Shown piece after piece: positions 15,809 through 17,066 of a DNA stretch of 17,066 nt (position 1 is its first letter; every line of letters starts with the position of its first letter). The translations under genes were made by a program, and so were the position numbers. Source of the DNA: Tritrichomonas foetus (Eukaryota > Parabasalia > Tritrichomonadida > Tritrichomonadidae); NCBI GenBank assembly GCA_001839685.1, contig MLAK01000859.1, positions 1-17,066 on the forward strand, read 5' to 3'. The notes beneath the pieces are model-generated. The model was not told the DNA's origin, did no database searches, and saw only the letters and a list, made by a program, of their open reading frames with translations.

Positions 15809-16179
15809 TGAATTAATTATACAAAAAATAATGTATTTTCATTAAATGTCAATATTATATCTATTTTATATATTATATCTACTTAAGTATTAAACATGCT
15901 TTTTATTATTAATAAAGTGTGAACACTTTTTGTTAATTTGACCTTTCATTTAACCTTCAATGTTCACGGTTAATCTGGTCGCACTTTATTTTCCATTTTC
16001 TTTTGCCGGGCTGTGATTAAAAATACTAATAAATTATGAGGATCAATATATTATTTTAGGGAACTTTATTAAATGATGAAAATAAGGTGAAAGTTGATTT
16101 AGTGGAATTGGTTTCTGCCAAATCGATGGTTAACCAAAATTGTTGTTAACTGGTCTTAGAGCAGTATTTTTTTGTTTGA
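15809..16179. other. Intergenic region with nested inverted repeats
   Basis: Between CNOT9 and the last gene (same strand) there is no coding frame. A nested set of inverted repeats spans 15911-15990: AATAAAGTG (15911-15919) with CACTTTATT (15982-15990), GACC (15940-15943) with GGTC (15977-15980), and TTAACC (15950-15955) with GGTTAA (15968-15973). An alternative compact hairpin, AAAGTGT-ga-ACACTTT, sits at 15914-15929. Nearer the next gene are GGTTAACC (16128-16135) and GTTAAC (16145-16150). No clear TCAYW initiator lies close to the ATG at 16180. Confidence 0.5.
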
Positions 16180-16830
16180 ATGTTTTTTGAAGAAAATGCG
16201 CTTTCTTCGATTGACAACTTAGTAGAAACAATGCTTTCGAATCTCAATGAAGATACATATGAGATTGAAAAGACAGAATACAAAAAAAATATAATTTTTT
16301 TTCGAGATGATCCAATTCACAATGCCAAAAAATTCCAGGAAGAAATGAAATCTTATATGAAGAATTTAATTAAAATCTCCGCAACTCCAAATCCAAACTA
16401 TGTCTTTGCAACATTTATTCAATATTTAGAAAATTATATTTCTGCCATTTCAGAATCAATAGAAAATAAACAGTTAAATGATAGTGATGATATAAACGAA
16501 GAAGAAGACGATGAAGAAGTTATTAATGGATTTTTGAGGCGAGAGAAGGACAAAAAGACGATCAATGATTATTTCAAATTTGCACAAATCCAAAAAGCCA
16601 TTCAAATAGAAAATGATTATCTTATGAAAGAAATTGTTGAGTATGAAAACATTGCAGCACAACTTAGTGATGAAACTATCGAGGCAAACGCAGAGAGAAC
16701 AAAAAGTGAATTGGACATTGTAGACGATACTGCAATAGATGAAACTGAAAGACGAGCACAACACGTAATCACTGATTTAATGCTTTTGATTGACCAAATG
16801 AACTTCGAGCTCGGAGGAAATGATCATTGA
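16180..16830 (+). CDS. Acidic helical protein of unknown function
   Basis: 216 residues from ATG to TGA; not recognised. It is predicted to be largely helical and charged. An N-terminal segment (MFFEENALSSIDNLVETML) leads to a Lys/Glu-rich helix with MKSYMKNLIKI (about 60-72) and an aromatic stretch, NYVFATFIQYLENYI (about 77-93). A very acidic linker, NDSDDINEEEDDEE (about 103-116), follows. Then comes a long coiled-coil-like helix (about 120-210: FKFAQIQKAIQIENDYLMKE, IVEYENIAAQL, ERRAQHVITDLMLLIDQMNF). There is no signal peptide, transmembrane span or catalytic motif. The size and acid-linker/coil design could suit a kinetochore, centrin-associated or complex-bridging subunit, but nothing proves this. 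The open frame and protein-like composition support it being real. Confidence 0.7.
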   Translation: MFFEENALSSIDNLVETMLSNLNEDTYEIEKTEYKKNIIFFRDDPIHNAKKFQEEMKSYMKNLIKISATPNPNYVFATFIQYLENYISAISESIENKQLNDSDDINEEEDDEEVINGFLRREKDKKTINDYFKFAQIQKAIQIENDYLMKEIVEYENIAAQLSDETIEANAERTKSELDIVDDTAIDETERRAQHVITDLMLLIDQMNFELGGNDH

Positions 16831-17066
16831 ACACAAACTCAAAAATATAAAATTAAATTAACAATGGAAATTGGAAAATGAAGGAAAAAAGGCCAGAATT
16901 TTTGTTTGATTGATTTTAGAAAAATCACAACAATCAGAGGTGTTAGAGTATGAAAATAGAAAGCATTGAAAGATAATGTGTTATTTGAGTCTTCACATTA
17001 TATCCCATGTTTTAATAAATGTTGTTGTTTACTTTATCTATATCTTACTTGATATATTTCTTACTT
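16831..17066. other. 3' flank of last gene, nothing recognised
   Basis: AT-rich end of the window. A TAAA at 16848-16851 may be the poly(A) signal of the last gene. I see no further gene, RNA or repeat. Confidence 0.4.

Noticed and set aside
8245..15947. TTTGACCTTTC shared by 8245-8255 and 15937-15947
   Set aside because: An 11-base exact repeat is expected by chance several times in 17 kb of AT-biased DNA, and the flanks do not extend the match.
1..17066. CRISPR arrays, bacterial operons, insertion sequences or attachment sites
   Set aside because: No regularly spaced repeats or transposase genes are present, and the gene content is clearly eukaryotic.

Overview
The window looks like nuclear DNA of a parabasalid protist, most probably a trichomonad such as Tritrichomonas or Trichomonas. 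It is AT-rich and uses the standard code with TAA and TGA stops. It carries long intronless eukaryotic genes separated by short AT-rich gaps. Several genes have an initiator-like TCAYW element a few bases before the ATG and a TAAA signal at or just after the stop. Both are known trichomonad habits. The species assignment is inference; the protein content (clathrin heavy chain, gamma-adaptin, CNOT9) is clearly eukaryotic.

Layout from left to right. 1-72 (+) is the probable last codons of a gene entering from the left. 73-924 is mostly empty, with a GC-richer patch at about 700-873. 925-6048 (-) encodes full-length clathrin heavy chain. 6049-6714 is intergenic and holds the clathrin promoter. 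6715-7833 (-) encodes a CAMK/SNF1-like kinase that has lost its catalytic Asp, so it is a predicted pseudokinase. 7834-8888 is intergenic and contains a GC-rich, strongly self-complementary element at 8093-8209. 8889-9128 (+) encodes a 79-residue acidic protein with an MGGCCS lipidation N-terminus. 9392-11779 (-) encodes the gamma-adaptin of AP-1. 12142-14703 (-) encodes an 853-residue glutamine-rich coiled-coil protein that I do not recognise. 14897-15808 (+) encodes CNOT9/Rcd1/Caf40 and is divergent from the coiled-coil gene. 16180-16830 (+) encodes an unknown acidic helical 216-residue protein.

Clathrin heavy chain and AP-1 gamma are physical partners in trans-Golgi/endosome coat formation, and here they lie on the same strand about 3.3 kb apart. 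The clathrin groove residues and a gamma hinge motif (DDLLSLVGD) are both visible. CNOT9 belongs to the separate CCR4-NOT mRNA decay machinery.

Two long open frames begin at non-ATG codons: gamma-adaptin at a GTG and CNOT9 at a TTG. I moved both starts to internal ATGs, which fits the families better. The least explained items are the roughly 117-nt foldback at 8093-8209 with a T6 run after it, a recurring Myb-like ACGATA core upstream of several genes, and the pseudokinase with a NAF/KA1-like tail.
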